From: an uncultured Mucilaginibacter sp.
GTDB taxonomy: Bacteria > Bacteroidota > Bacteroidia > Sphingobacteriales > Sphingobacteriaceae
Direction: 5' to 3'
Length of the DNA: 54,385 nt
Assembly (NCBI RefSeq): GCF_903893715.1
Contig: NZ_CAITNG010000031.1
Coordinates: 1 to 54,385 of the forward strand
The notes beneath the pieces are model-generated. The model saw nothing but the letters and a program-made list of their open reading frames with translations, was not told the origin of the DNA and did not search any database. Position numbers and translations under genes: made by a program. Shown here one piece after another: positions 8,256-16,189 of this stretch (position 1 is the stretch's first letter; every line of letters begins with the position of its first letter).

Positions 8256-9236
8256 ATGGCAGCGGCAGAACAAATAAAAAGTTTAATTAAATCATTTGGC
8301 GAAGGTGATGATAGCCGTTTTTACGCTACCGCTATGCAAATTGCAGCGACGGAAGCAAAAAAGGGGCATATCGCGCTGGCAGATGAATTAAAGAAATTAA
8401 TCGATAACGCCAAATCGGGTAAAAGTAAATTTCACGGCATTATCAGAAATATGCCGGTTAACGCTGCTCAAAAGGAACTTTCTGACCTTCTTGAACTTGT
8501 GCAACCAGAGATTAAGCTAAAACAAATGGTTTTGGCTCCTGAAATCACAAAAGCGATAAAACGAATACTTCAAGAACAAAATAAACTGGAGTTGATCAAG
8601 CAACATAATTTACAACCCAGAAAAAAATTGCTATTTACAGGGCCTCCGGGATGTGGAAAAACCATGTCGGCAAAAGCACTAGCTAGCGAATTGGCTATTC
8701 CTTTATTTATTATACGACTAGACGGATTGATTAGTCGTTATATGGGTGAATCAATTGCAAAACTTCGATTGATTTTCGACGCAATGAAGCAATTTAGAGC
8801 TGTGTATCTATTTGATGAATTTGATAGCATAGGGACGACGAGAACGAATGGTAATGAGGTAGGCGAAATTAAGCGCGTATTAAATAGTTTCCTTTTACAA
8901 ATTGAAAAAGATGATTCTAACAGTCTTATCATTGCAGCCACAAATCTTCCGGAATTTCTTGACAACGCTCTGTTTAGAAGATTTGATGATATAATTGTTT
9001 ATAGATTACCGGAATCAACCGAAATTCGTCATTTATACGAAAACAGATTAAAAGAATTAAAATTACATCAAAACTTCGATTTGAATGTTATCACCCGGGA
9101 ATCAATGGGTTTAAGCTATTCAGATATATCAAGGATATGTGAAGACTTAGCGAAGGATGTCTTAGTTTATGGAGAAGAAGAGGTTTCACAAGATATCTTC
9201 ATTGAAAATATCAGACAACGAAAGAAGCCTTTTTAA
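8256..9236 (+). CDS. ietA: AAA+ ATPase, IetA-like (antitoxin/regulator partner of IetS)
   Basis: 326 residues from ATG 8256 (MAAAEQIKSL); an upstream in-frame TTG is less likely. Residues 1-110 are a helical N-terminal region. A classic AAA module follows: Walker A GPPGCGKT at 129-136, Walker B AVYLFDEFD with D187/E188, sensor 1 IIAATNLPEFLD, and arginine fingers R241/R242 in NALFRRFDD. The next gene, nine bases on, is a subtilisin-like protease. This pair, AAA ATPase then S8 protease, is the IetA-IetS arrangement described from an Agrobacterium Ti plasmid as a plasmid-stability/incompatibility toxin-antitoxin system and later as an antiphage system (Gao et al. 2020, DefenseFinder name Gao_Iet). 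The gene is visibly richer in A+T than its neighbours, consistent with transfer. Function in this organism is inferred. Confidence 0.82.
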   Translation: MAAAEQIKSLIKSFGEGDDSRFYATAMQIAATEAKKGHIALADELKKLIDNAKSGKSKFHGIIRNMPVNAAQKELSDLLELVQPEIKLKQMVLAPEITKAIKRILQEQNKLELIKQHNLQPRKKLLFTGPPGCGKTMSAKALASELAIPLFIIRLDGLISRYMGESIAKLRLIFDAMKQFRAVYLFDEFDSIGTTRTNGNEVGEIKRVLNSFLLQIEKDDSNSLIIAATNLPEFLDNALFRRFDDIIVYRLPESTEIRHLYENRLKELKLHQNFDLNVITRESMGLSYSDISRICEDLAKDVLVYGEEEVSQDIFIENIRQRKKPF

Positions 9237-9245
9237 ACCTATGAT

Positions 9246-11702
9246 ATGCCTGAATTTTACAGAGACCACATCCTTTTAAACGAAAATACCCTAACTCTAC
9301 CTTATACTTCGATAAATCAAGGTCGTAGCAACGTTGTTCCACGGACAAACATAGATCGAATCGAACAAGGTAATAAGGTAAGAACAGAATTCAACGCCGC
9401 GGTTGAAGCCTTTACTTTGGATGCTCCAATTGAGGATTTTGTTTATATTGTCTTTAAGTCAGTCCCTGGTTTTTTTCTTGACCTTGACAAGTTCGATAAA
9501 GGTAATTTTCGTTTGGCATCCTACCGAAAAATTAACCAAGACCCCGGAGATGAAACGTACGAGGCTACTGTGTATTTAAACAGAAAGGCTATAGCACAAT
9601 TCCTAACAAAAATTGAACAGTATATTGCTATTGATACGGCAGGCGGTAATCCCAGGCATAAATCCTTATTAGCTAATTTGGATGAAATTAGGGTAGCAAC
9701 GCTCGAAAGTTTTTGGCAGGAACCCGAACTGCCTTTTCCAGATATTCAAGATAGTACTTGGTGGGAAATATGGCTAAGCCGCGATTTAGATAGATCAGTA
9801 GAGGATCAACTTACTCCAATATTTAAATTATTAGAAACGGCCGATATTCAGGTTGGAAGTAACAGATGGCTGGCTTTTCCTGACAATTTAGTTTTTTTGG
9901 TTCGGGGTACATCGGAGCAATTAGGGGCCACGTTGCTATATACGGATCGTTTAGCTGAATTGCGCAAACCCCGTGAAACAGCGGAATATTTCACTTATTT
10001 GGATAAACCAGAGCAAGGAGCCTGGATAGCTGATTTACTAGGTCGGCTGGAATTAAACAATTTAGGAAGTAATGTTACCATTTGCTTATTGGATACAGGA
10101 GTAAATATTAACCATCCACTTTTAAATAACATTATCCCCCAAAATCACCTTGATGCTATTGAGCCCCATTGGGATAGGTCGGATACCCATTTACAGGGAC
10201 ATGGTACGCCTATGGCAGGTCTTGCGATTTATGGAGATTTGTCTGATGTTTTTCCATATAATCTCCCCGTCAGAATATTTCATCATTTTGAAAGTATTAA
10301 AATTATAGAGCGTAACCAACCCAATAACCCTGAATTGTATGGTGCAATAACCCAAGAAGCAGTTGGACGCGCAGAAATCATAAATCCCGAGTTTAAAAGA
10401 ATTGTCTGCATGGCTATAACTTCAGCGGATTTAGTCCATTTAGGTCAGCCTTCATCATGGTCAGCCGCTATTGACCAGTTAAGTTTCGGTGATGTTAACC
10501 AACTTAATCAATCAACCTTGTTTTTTATTTCCGGGGGTAATTTACCATTAATGGAAAGAATTAATTTTCCAATAGCGAATGATGGTGCTTCTATCGAAGA
10601 TCCAGCACAATCATTCAATGCGATTACAGTAGGAGCATATACACTTAAGGATCAAATAGATTTACAACAGTTTCCCAATGCTTTAGTCATTGCTCAACAT
10701 GGCGAAATGGCACCTTCAAATACTACTTCTATGCCGTGGTTACAAGAGTGGCCGAGAAAACCTGATATCGTTATGGAGGGTGGAAATCATGGTATTTATA
10801 ACGGTTCACTAATCGACCCGGATTCTTTGCAATTGTTATCAACAGGAAAGGGTGGGTTGGGTAGACCATGGTTTACTGCATTTGGCGATACAAGTGCAGC
10901 TACTGCCTTAGCAAGCAAATTTGCCGCAGAATTGTATTATTTCTATCCAGCTTATTGGCCAGAAACAATTAGAGCATTGATAATACATTCAGCTGACTGG
11001 ACACCTGCAATGTTAGGCGGACACCAGTTAAATGAATTAACTCCTCATCAAAAACTCAAATTAATTGCTACTGTCGGTTATGGTGTCCCAAGTTTCTCAA
11101 AAGCAAGATACAGCGCGAGCAACTCACTTTCGTTAATTATTCAAAGAACACTTAAGCCATACAAATTTGATGATGGCAGAGTCAAAACAGACGAATTCCA
11201 TATACTTAGTTTACCATGGCCGGTCGAGGCCTTGCAGGAAATGCTTAACACCGAAGTTCAACTTAAAGTAACACTTTCTTATTTTATTGAACCTAATCCT
11301 GGTAATAAACAGTATGAAATGGCGGCAAGCTACCGTTCGCATGGTCTTCGATTTAAAATGATTGATACCTATGAAAGTGATGAGGCTTTCGCTGCAAGAA
11401 TTAGCAGGGAATCAAGAAACGAAGAGTATTTGCCTGAAGGAGGTGAACATTGGATATTAGGTAATCAAATTAGGGACAAAGGTTCCGTTCACAAGGATAT
11501 TTGGCACTCTACTGCTGCTGACTTAGCTACAAGAAGTAAAATCGCCGTGTATTCTGTTGGCGGCTGGTGGAAAAACCGGAAAGCCTTAGAAAGGTTTGAT
11601 TTTACAATCCGTTACAGTTTAATTGTAACAATTGATACTCCTGACAATGGAATTGATATTTATACACCCGTTCTAATAAGTATTCCTATTGAACTGCAAT
11701 AA
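9246..11702 (+). CDS. ietS: Subtilisin-like S8 serine protease, IetS-like
   Basis: 818 residues, with no signal peptide or membrane segment, so it should act in the cytoplasm. Residues 1-265 are an N-terminal region unlike secreted subtilase propeptides. The protease domain has the full triad: D283 in CLLDTGVNINHP, H319 in LQGHGTPMAGLA and S550 in FGDTSAATALAS, with oxyanion N432 in FFISGGNLP. About 200 residues follow, with beta-rich character. Enzymatic competence is therefore expected. It is nine bases after ietA and surely co-transcribed. In IetAS the protease is the toxic effector and the ATPase its control; that assignment here rests on gene order and domain pairing. Low G+C continues through the gene. 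Confidence 0.85.
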   Translation: MPEFYRDHILLNENTLTLPYTSINQGRSNVVPRTNIDRIEQGNKVRTEFNAAVEAFTLDAPIEDFVYIVFKSVPGFFLDLDKFDKGNFRLASYRKINQDPGDETYEATVYLNRKAIAQFLTKIEQYIAIDTAGGNPRHKSLLANLDEIRVATLESFWQEPELPFPDIQDSTWWEIWLSRDLDRSVEDQLTPIFKLLETADIQVGSNRWLAFPDNLVFLVRGTSEQLGATLLYTDRLAELRKPRETAEYFTYLDKPEQGAWIADLLGRLELNNLGSNVTICLLDTGVNINHPLLNNIIPQNHLDAIEPHWDRSDTHLQGHGTPMAGLAIYGDLSDVFPYNLPVRIFHHFESIKIIERNQPNNPELYGAITQEAVGRAEIINPEFKRIVCMAITSADLVHLGQPSSWSAAIDQLSFGDVNQLNQSTLFFISGGNLPLMERINFPIANDGASIEDPAQSFNAITVGAYTLKDQIDLQQFPNALVIAQHGEMAPSNTTSMPWLQEWPRKPDIVMEGGNHGIYNGSLIDPDSLQLLSTGKGGLGRPWFTAFGDTSAATALASKFAAELYYFYPAYWPETIRALIIHSADWTPAMLGGHQLNELTPHQKLKLIATVGYGVPSFSKARYSASNSLSLIIQRTLKPYKFDDGRVKTDEFHILSLPWPVEALQEMLNTEVQLKVTLSYFIEPNPGNKQYEMAASYRSHGLRFKMIDTYESDEAFAARISRESRNEEYLPEGGEHWILGNQIRDKGSVHKDIWHSTAADLATRSKIAVYSVGGWWKNRKALERFDFTIRYSLIVTIDTPDNGIDIYTPVLISIPIELQ

Positions 11703-11785
11703 ATACAAATTTCGTTAGTCCGGGTTTTTCATCTAGAATAAAAAAAGTAGAAGATTCGTAAACTGCAATCTGACTCCCCCCCACC

Positions 11786-12147
11786 GGACGAAGGTTGCAC
11801 CTTCGTCCTAAAATATGTTAAGCTCTGCCTGTCGGCAGACTGGTTTCAGCTTAACTACGCAAGCAGAATGCTTGCAACATTGTAGCACGAAGTTACGCTG
11901 CGCTAAACTTCGATCACGACTCGAATTTGACTCACCCCGACTGCGCTACGCTGGCCGACCCTCTCTTCCGCGTGCGGGAAAGAGGGTGAAAAGAAGCTCT
12001 TGGGGTGGCTGCGGTTGTTGGTGATAACACCCAACAACGGCAGCGGGGGCATAGTTTATAGCGATGGGTTTGAAACCCATCGCTATGGAGGTGCCGACGG
12101 TGGGCGTTGTAAACGCACAACCATGTTAAGCACTCGTTGCAAACGAG
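11786..12147. repeat. Series of perfect short palindromes
   Basis: Successive inverted repeats: 11786-11808 (10-base arms GGACGAAGGT/ACCTTCGTCC), 11825-11838 (5-base arms), 11859-11875 (7-base arms GCAAGCA/TGCTTGC), 11888-11912 (7-base arms CGAAGTT/AACTTCG), 12058-12086 (14-base arms ATAGCGATGGGTTT/AAACCCATCGCTAT around one base), and 12133-12147 (6-base arms). Their sequences differ, so this is not one repeat copied. Confidence 0.7.
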
Positions 12148-12481
12148 CGCAAGAAATGCAGGTATTTTTTGGATATGAGGTCAAATTTTCGTACATTGTA
12201 GAGTTTTGAGCAAGGAACAATGATGAGAGCACAGGGCGAAATGAAAGTTGAAATATTTCTTACTTTTTCCCCCCTATGCTCAATGATTGAATGATTGATT
12301 GACTGAATGATTGAATGGAAAAAAGGTTAAATATTTCCTACAATTTCCCCCCTGCGGGAAGAGTTGCAGTTGCAGTGGCGAGTGGCAGGAATGGGGAAGG
12401 GTTGAAAAGTTCTTACAATTTCCCCCCTGGGCAGTCATTGGTCATTGGGTCATTGCATGGCGGGTTATCTATCGCGTGGAA

Positions 12482-12500
12482 TGCTGAAACAAGTTCAGCA
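12482..12500. repeat. Hairpin repeat copy A (TGCTGAA/TTCAGCA)
   Basis: Inverted repeat with 7-base arms TGCTGAA and TTCAGCA around ACAAG, followed by TGACTTGG and the C-tract repeat. It matches a common interspersed palindrome family in Bacteroidota genomes, from memory. Copy B is at 12702-12720. Confidence 0.65.
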
Positions 12501-12649
12501 TGACTTGGTTTTTTTTCTTACTTTTTCCCCCCTGTTGTGGGTCATTGGGTCATTAAGTCATTGCATGGCGGTTGAAAGGAATGAGGATAATAAAATGTTT
12601 GAAAAGTTCTTACTTTTTCCCCCCTTGGCAGTCATTGGTCATGGGGTCA

Positions 12650-12667
12650 TCCCGATAGCTATCGGGA
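12650..12667. repeat. 18-bp perfect palindrome, copy 1
   Basis: TCCCGATAGCTATCGGGA, a perfect palindrome. An identical copy lies at 12781-12798, 131 bases away. I recall this word as a frequent interspersed element in this group of bacteria. Confidence 0.7.
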
Positions 12668-12701
12668 AGTCATTGTATGGCGGGTTACTTAGCATGTGGG
12701 G

Positions 12702-12720
12702 TGCCGAAACAAGTTCGGCA
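12702..12720. repeat. Hairpin repeat copy B (TGCCGAA/TTCGGCA)
   Basis: Same element as 12482-12500, with T to C in the left arm and the compensating A to G in the right arm; loop ACAAG and the following TGACTTGGTTTTTTTTC unchanged. The paired change keeps the stem perfect. Confidence 0.65.
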
Positions 12721-12780
12721 TGACTTGGTTTTTTTTCTTACTTTTTCCCCCCTGGGGTGGTTCATTGGTTCAATTGTTCA

Positions 12781-12798
12781 TCCCGATAGCTATCGGGA
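12781..12798. repeat. 18-bp perfect palindrome, copy 2
   Basis: Identical to the palindrome at 12650-12667 and, like it, followed by an AGT-containing flank (AGT after copy 1, GT after copy 2). Confidence 0.7.
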
Positions 12799-12863
12799 GT
12801 TTATTGGTGATGAAGGATGGCTAATATTTCCTACTTTTACCCCCCACGAGGGTGGTAATTGAT

Positions 12864-13442
12864 ATGATTACATCGACAAAGCAACAACTACGTAAACAAT
12901 ACCTGGCCAGGCGGCTTGGGCTTTTGGCGGATGAGTATGCGCGGTTGAACGGGCTGTTGCTGGCCGGGTTTAAGGGGCTGGACCTGCGGGGCGTGGGGTG
13001 TATCCATATTTACCTGCCCATGCTGCAGCGTTTGGAGCCGGATACCAGACTGATGATTGATTGGTTGAAGGGACATCATCCCCATATTAAAAGGGTGTTC
13101 CCCAAAACCGACTTAGCCAGCCTGCGGATGGATGCCTATGCGGATGACGGGGCGCTTGAATTGGAAGAGAACTCGCTGGGCATTTTGGAGCCCGTGGCGG
13201 GTAATTTGGTTGACGTTGGGGATATTGATATGGTGATTGTCCCCTTGCTGGCCTTTGACAAAAAGGGTTACCGGGTGGGTTATGGCAAGGGCTTTTATGA
13301 TCGGTTTATGGCGCAATGCAAGCCGGGGACGCGGTTTGTGGGCCTGTCGTTTTTTGAGCCGGTGGAGGCCATAGCCGATATTGACGGGTATGATATTCCA
13401 TTGCATCTATGCATTACGCCCGAAAAGGTGTGGGTGTTTTAG
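12864..13442 (+). CDS. 5-formyltetrahydrofolate cyclo-ligase
   Basis: 192 residues from ATG 12864 (MITSTKQQLRKQYLARR); an in-frame GTG four codons upstream lies against the repeat array and is less likely. The enzyme uses ATP to convert 5-formyl-THF to 5,10-methenyl-THF. The family signature GYGKGFYDRFM is present, as is the early KQQLRKQYLARRLGL, where the ATP-binding basic residues lie; MVIVPLLAFDKKGYRVG precedes the signature. Length is normal for YgfA/MTHFS. Its stop overlaps the tail of the broken gene on the other strand by four bases. Its upstream region is the C-tract repeat patch, so its promoter is unclear. Confidence 0.9.
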   Translation: MITSTKQQLRKQYLARRLGLLADEYARLNGLLLAGFKGLDLRGVGCIHIYLPMLQRLEPDTRLMIDWLKGHHPHIKRVFPKTDLASLRMDAYADDGALELEENSLGILEPVAGNLVDVGDIDMVIVPLLAFDKKGYRVGYGKGFYDRFMAQCKPGTRFVGLSFFEPVEAIADIDGYDIPLHLCITPEKVWVF

Positions 13443-13987
13443 TTGGCGCTGGCCAGTTCAACATTGTCGAGCTGTTTTGAGAACCATGCGTTCCATTTGT
13501 CCTGGTTCAGCACGTTAGTCATGTGGTTGGTACTGGCTTCGTAGTCGCTGTTGAGCTTTTGGTACTTGGCCTGCACCTGGTTAAACAGGTAAGCAATCTC
13601 GTTATGGTAGTTGGCGGTATAACGGTGGTGGGTTAAAACGGTGTAGGCTTCGCATTTAAGCAGCTAGGCGATGTTGTAATGGCCCTGTTCGTGGCGGAGT
13701 ATCTGCTGCAGCTGTTCGCGGCTGTTAACCTGGTCGAGCCGGATGTACGACTTGTCGTTATCCATGGTGAGCTGCACGTAAAAGCGGATGTCGTAGTTAT
13801 CGGCTTTGTGGATGACCTCGTAGGTATAGTCGACGTGGCAATTGGTATAGGCAATATCGCCGTTATATTGAGGCGCGTTGCCCCCGAAATCGGCAGCAGC
13901 CAAACGATGGTAAGATTGCGCCCCGGCAAAAACCGGAGCGGCTGTCAACAAAAGTACCAATAGCCATCGCGTTGTCTTATTTTCCAT
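13439..13987 (-). pseudogene. DUF922-like secreted zinc-protease gene interrupted by in-frame TAG
   Basis: Reading frame of 183 codons with one amber codon (TAG) at 13664-13666, after 107 residues. Before it: signal peptide MENKTTRWLLVLLLTAAP...AGAQS, then a beta-rich domain and HEQGHYNIA, an HExxH zinc motif. After the TAG the same frame continues with LLKCEAYTVLTHHRY to a TAA at 13439, including a plausible C-terminal helix region. The pattern matches DUF922, predicted secreted Zn-dependent proteases, where from memory the next residue is usually Glu; GAG to TAG is one change. As written the protein stops right after the metal motif. It could be a fresh pseudogene or a base-call error. No suppressor or recoding signal is visible. 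Confidence 0.75.
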
Positions 13988-14063
13988 CTATGCTGTGTTG
14001 TCAACACGATAGACTAAACGATTATCCGTTGGTTTATTGTATGCCCCTAAATAGAATTTGGTG

Positions 14064-15011
14064 TTAAGATTTAGCGCTGCCGTCGGTTTGCTGGCCCAAT
14101 ACGTTGAGGGCCATCATTTCCTTCATGGTTTTCTGCATGTTCTCGCCCGAACCGTCCAGGAATATGACATTGCCCTTGGAGTTTTCGGAGAAGTGCTTGA
14201 TGGCTTCCGTCCACATGGTAAACAGGATGACCGAGGTATCCATATTGGCTTCCTGCATTTCTTTCGCGGCAACGGTCATACCTTTGGCCACTTCCTCGCG
14301 GAACAACGCGATACCTTGTCCGCGGAGTTGGGCAGCCTGGCGCTCGGCTTCGGCGGCTATCTTGATGGCATTACCTTCGGCTTCGGCGGCCTTTGTTTTG
14401 GTGATAAGGAGGGCCTGGCCTTCGTTTTCGGCAGCAGCTTTGAGGTTATTGGATGCCACTACCTGGCTCATGGATTTCATAATGACATCATCGAAGGTGA
14501 TGTCGTTCAGTTGTAAGTCTTGCAGGTGGTAGCCCCAGCTTTCCAATATCTGGTCTATCTGCCCTTTAACGTGCTCTACAATGTCGCGTCTTAAAATCAG
14601 TACATCGGCCTGCTTTTTTGTGGCCACAAAGGCACGGATGGAACCTTCAACGGTGCGTACAAGGGCCTGCATAAGGTTGCGTTCGTCGATAAATTTGAAG
14701 GCTACGTTCTTGATGCTTTCTTCCTGCTGGTCGAGCACCGAATAGAGCAGCATGGCTTTAAAATAAACGTTGGCCTGATCGATAGTTACGGCCTGGAACT
14801 CCAGCTCCACCGAACGGTTCTGGATGGAAATACGCGTATAGATGGACTCGATGAAGGGTATCTTAAAATTTAACCCCGGAAACAGCAGGCGGCTGTATTT
14901 CCCGAAAACCGTAACAACGGCGATAGTGCCTTGCTGCACCGACACGAAGGCGGTAAAAACAAGGACGAGGATAATGAACACAATGACGGCCAATATGGGT
15001 AGTGCTTCCAT
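14064..15011 (-). CDS. SPFH/band-7 domain membrane protein (stomatin/prohibitin family)
   Basis: 315 residues. N-terminal membrane anchor at about 5-25 (LAVIVFIILVLVFTAFVSV), then the SPFH domain (QQGTIAVVTVFGKYSRLL, FPGLNFKIPF, SIQNRSVELEFQAVT). A long charged alpha-helical region follows (AAAENEGQALLITKTKAAEA, EAERQAAQLRGQGIALFREE), typical of oligomer-forming stomatin/HflK-like proteins. Such proteins scaffold membrane microdomains or regulate membrane proteases; which applies here cannot be told. No NfeD or FtsH gene is beside it. It is divergent from the small membrane protein at 15105. Confidence 0.88.
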   Translation of the reverse strand: MEALPILAVIVFIILVLVFTAFVSVQQGTIAVVTVFGKYSRLLFPGLNFKIPFIESIYTRISIQNRSVELEFQAVTIDQANVYFKAMLLYSVLDQQEESIKNVAFKFIDERNLMQALVRTVEGSIRAFVATKKQADVLILRRDIVEHVKGQIDQILESWGYHLQDLQLNDITFDDVIMKSMSQVVASNNLKAAAENEGQALLITKTKAAEAEGNAIKIAAEAERQAAQLRGQGIALFREEVAKGMTVAAKEMQEANMDTSVILFTMWTEAIKHFSENSKGNVIFLDGSGENMQKTMKEMMALNVLGQQTDGSAKS

Positions 15012-15104
15012 GGTTTTGTTGAATTAGTGAACGAATATATAGAAAGGTTTTCAATACTGGTTGGCTTTTTGATAGGATAATATCAACTTAACACAACCAG
15101 GATT

Positions 15105-15290
15105 ATGAACTTGAAAAGAACCTTTGGCGCGATACTGACTGTACTGGGAATTGCGGGCCTAATATACACCGGCATCAGCATTATTCAACATAGCGGACAA
15201 TATACCACGCTTATTGTGGTGGGTATTATAGCCGTGTTGTTCTTCTTCTCAGGCATTAGCCTGGTAAGGACGACGAAGGATGAGGTATAG
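15105..15290 (+). CDS. Small two-helix membrane protein
   Basis: 61 residues, ATG start. Two predicted membrane helices: FGAILTVLGIAGLIYTGISI and TLIVVGIIAVLFFFSGISLV, joined by a short polar turn (QHSGQY) and ending in RTTKDEV. The N-terminus MNLKRT is positive, suggesting both ends in the cytoplasm. Small proteins of this kind are common in Sphingobacteria; I know no function. It is divergent from the SPFH gene (93 bases between), so shared control is possible but unproven. Composition and clean hydrophobic pattern support a real gene. Confidence 0.65.
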   Translation: MNLKRTFGAILTVLGIAGLIYTGISIIQHSGQYTTLIVVGIIAVLFFFSGISLVRTTKDEV

Positions 15291-15302
15291 CAACAGGTAC
15301 AA

Positions 15303-15327
15303 ACAAAAATCCTCCGGTAATGCCGAG
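15303..15327 (-). terminator. Terminator between small protein and NlpC/P60 gene
   Basis: On the minus strand an imperfect stem ATCCCTCGG/CCGGAGGAT (one mismatch) is followed by TTTTTGTTT, suiting the NlpC/P60 gene that ends at 15355. It lies between convergent genes. Confidence 0.5.
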
Positions 15328-15354
15328 GGATTCGATATCTTGCAATAAGGTTTT

Positions 15355-15954
15355 TTACTTCATTGGTACTTCTTCCAACTTATCGTCGGCAGCCGATTCT
15401 TTTTCCAGTTCCTTTTTAAAGGAATCCAACACACGGCCACCGCGGTAAAAATAATGGGCGTAGTATTCGTCATCAAGGCTCGAAACCTTTACACCACTTG
15501 CCGAAGCATGCGCAAATTTGTTGTTGCCCAAATAAATACCCACATGCGATATCCTGGTGGTGTGTATCTTAAAGAAAACCAAGTCGCCTTCTTTCAGTTC
15601 GTCCTTTTTAACGGGGCTAACCATGCTAAAAATGTCGCGGGAGTTGCGGCGTATATCTAAATTGAATACTTTACTGTACAATTCCTTTGTAAAAGCAGAA
15701 CAGTCGATTCCTTTGTGCGAGTTTCCACCGAAACGATATGGAGTACCTACCCAGTCATACACAAATTGGAACAACTTAACATTAGAGGTTGTAGACAACG
15801 CTACGCCCATAATTTGCGAGAAATAATCTTTTATAAGACTTTTGTCCTCGTCGGCAGGTTTTTCTGTCGGGGTGTTTGGTACGGCTTTTGTTTGTGCTTG
15901 CACTGTAGTTAAAACACTAACAAACAAGAGGGTAACAATTAATACTTTCTTCAT
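15355..15954 (-). CDS. NlpC/P60 family cell-wall hydrolase
   Basis: 199 residues with a Sec signal peptide (MKKVLIVTLLFVSV...TVQAQ). The NlpC/P60 papain-like domain covers about 60-180: nucleophile C85 in KGIDCSAFTKELY, H137 in RISHVGIYLG, and H149 in FAHASA as the third polar residue. These enzymes cut peptidoglycan stem peptides, usually between D-Glu and the diamino acid. The protein ends with an acidic tail (KESAADDKLEEVPMK). There is no SH3 or LysM domain, so binding to the wall must come from the catalytic domain or a partner. Confidence 0.92.
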   Translation of the reverse strand: MKKVLIVTLLFVSVLTTVQAQTKAVPNTPTEKPADEDKSLIKDYFSQIMGVALSTTSNVKLFQFVYDWVGTPYRFGGNSHKGIDCSAFTKELYSKVFNLDIRRNSRDIFSMVSPVKKDELKEGDLVFFKIHTTRISHVGIYLGNNKFAHASASGVKVSSLDDEYYAHYFYRGGRVLDSFKKELEKESAADDKLEEVPMK

Positions 15955-16129
15955 CTAAAACTTTGTTTGTTGTGAGGGGTGCAACAAATTACTTATTTAA
16001 TTGATAGCATTGCAATTATTTGCAGTGTATCCCTATGTATACACTATTTCCGCTATCAAGCTTCGAAGATAGTTTTAAAAATCGCTTTTCCAAAAATTAT
16101 TTAATAAAATGTAAACAATGTTTCCAGTT

Positions 16130-16161
16130 TTTCGCTTTTTACGCGGATATAATTAGATTTG
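16130..16161 (+). promoter_or_regulatory. Candidate promoter of pdhA-pdhC
   Basis: TAGATTTG at 16154-16161 matches the -7 consensus exactly; TTTC at 16130-16133, 20 bases upstream, matches three of four -33 positions. The pdhA ATG is 28 bases downstream. Confidence 0.45.
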
Positions 16162-16189
16162 CGCATCATTTTAAAAACGTTTGTAGCAC

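Larger units (their letters stand above)
12257..12845. repeat. Seven-copy interspersed C-tract repeat
   Basis: Core TTCYTACWWTTTCCCCCCT begins at 12257, 12335, 12410, 12515, 12607, 12735 and 12828 (the last copy varies at the end). Spacing is irregular: 78, 75, 105, 92, 128 and 93 bases. Similarity extends left of the core in pairs: copies 3 and 5 share GAAAAG, copies 4 and 6 share TGACTTGGTTTTTT. The intervals share GTCATTG and ATGGCGGGTTA words. The last copy ends 19 bases before the 5-FCL start. Confidence 0.75.
11703..12850. other. Gene-free repeat patch right of ietAS
   Basis: About 1.15 kb with several frames open by chance, but none has start context, composition or homology of a gene. 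The left half (to about 12150) holds a series of unrelated short palindromes; the right half holds seven C-tract repeats, two long hairpins, two copies of an 18-bp palindrome, and low-complexity runs built from TGAATGAT and GTCATTG words. Base composition returns to that of the chromosome. It looks like a graveyard or landing zone for small repeats between the defence cassette and the 5-FCL gene. Confidence 0.7.

Noticed and set aside
11815..12723. Several open frames of 60-92 codons in the repeat patch
   Set aside because: Their translations are repeat readings (FFLTFSP, YNFPP) with odd composition; no start context and no homology visible.
12257..12845. CRISPR array
   Set aside because: Repeat is short and partly degenerate, spacing varies from 75 to 128 bases, and no cas genes are present.
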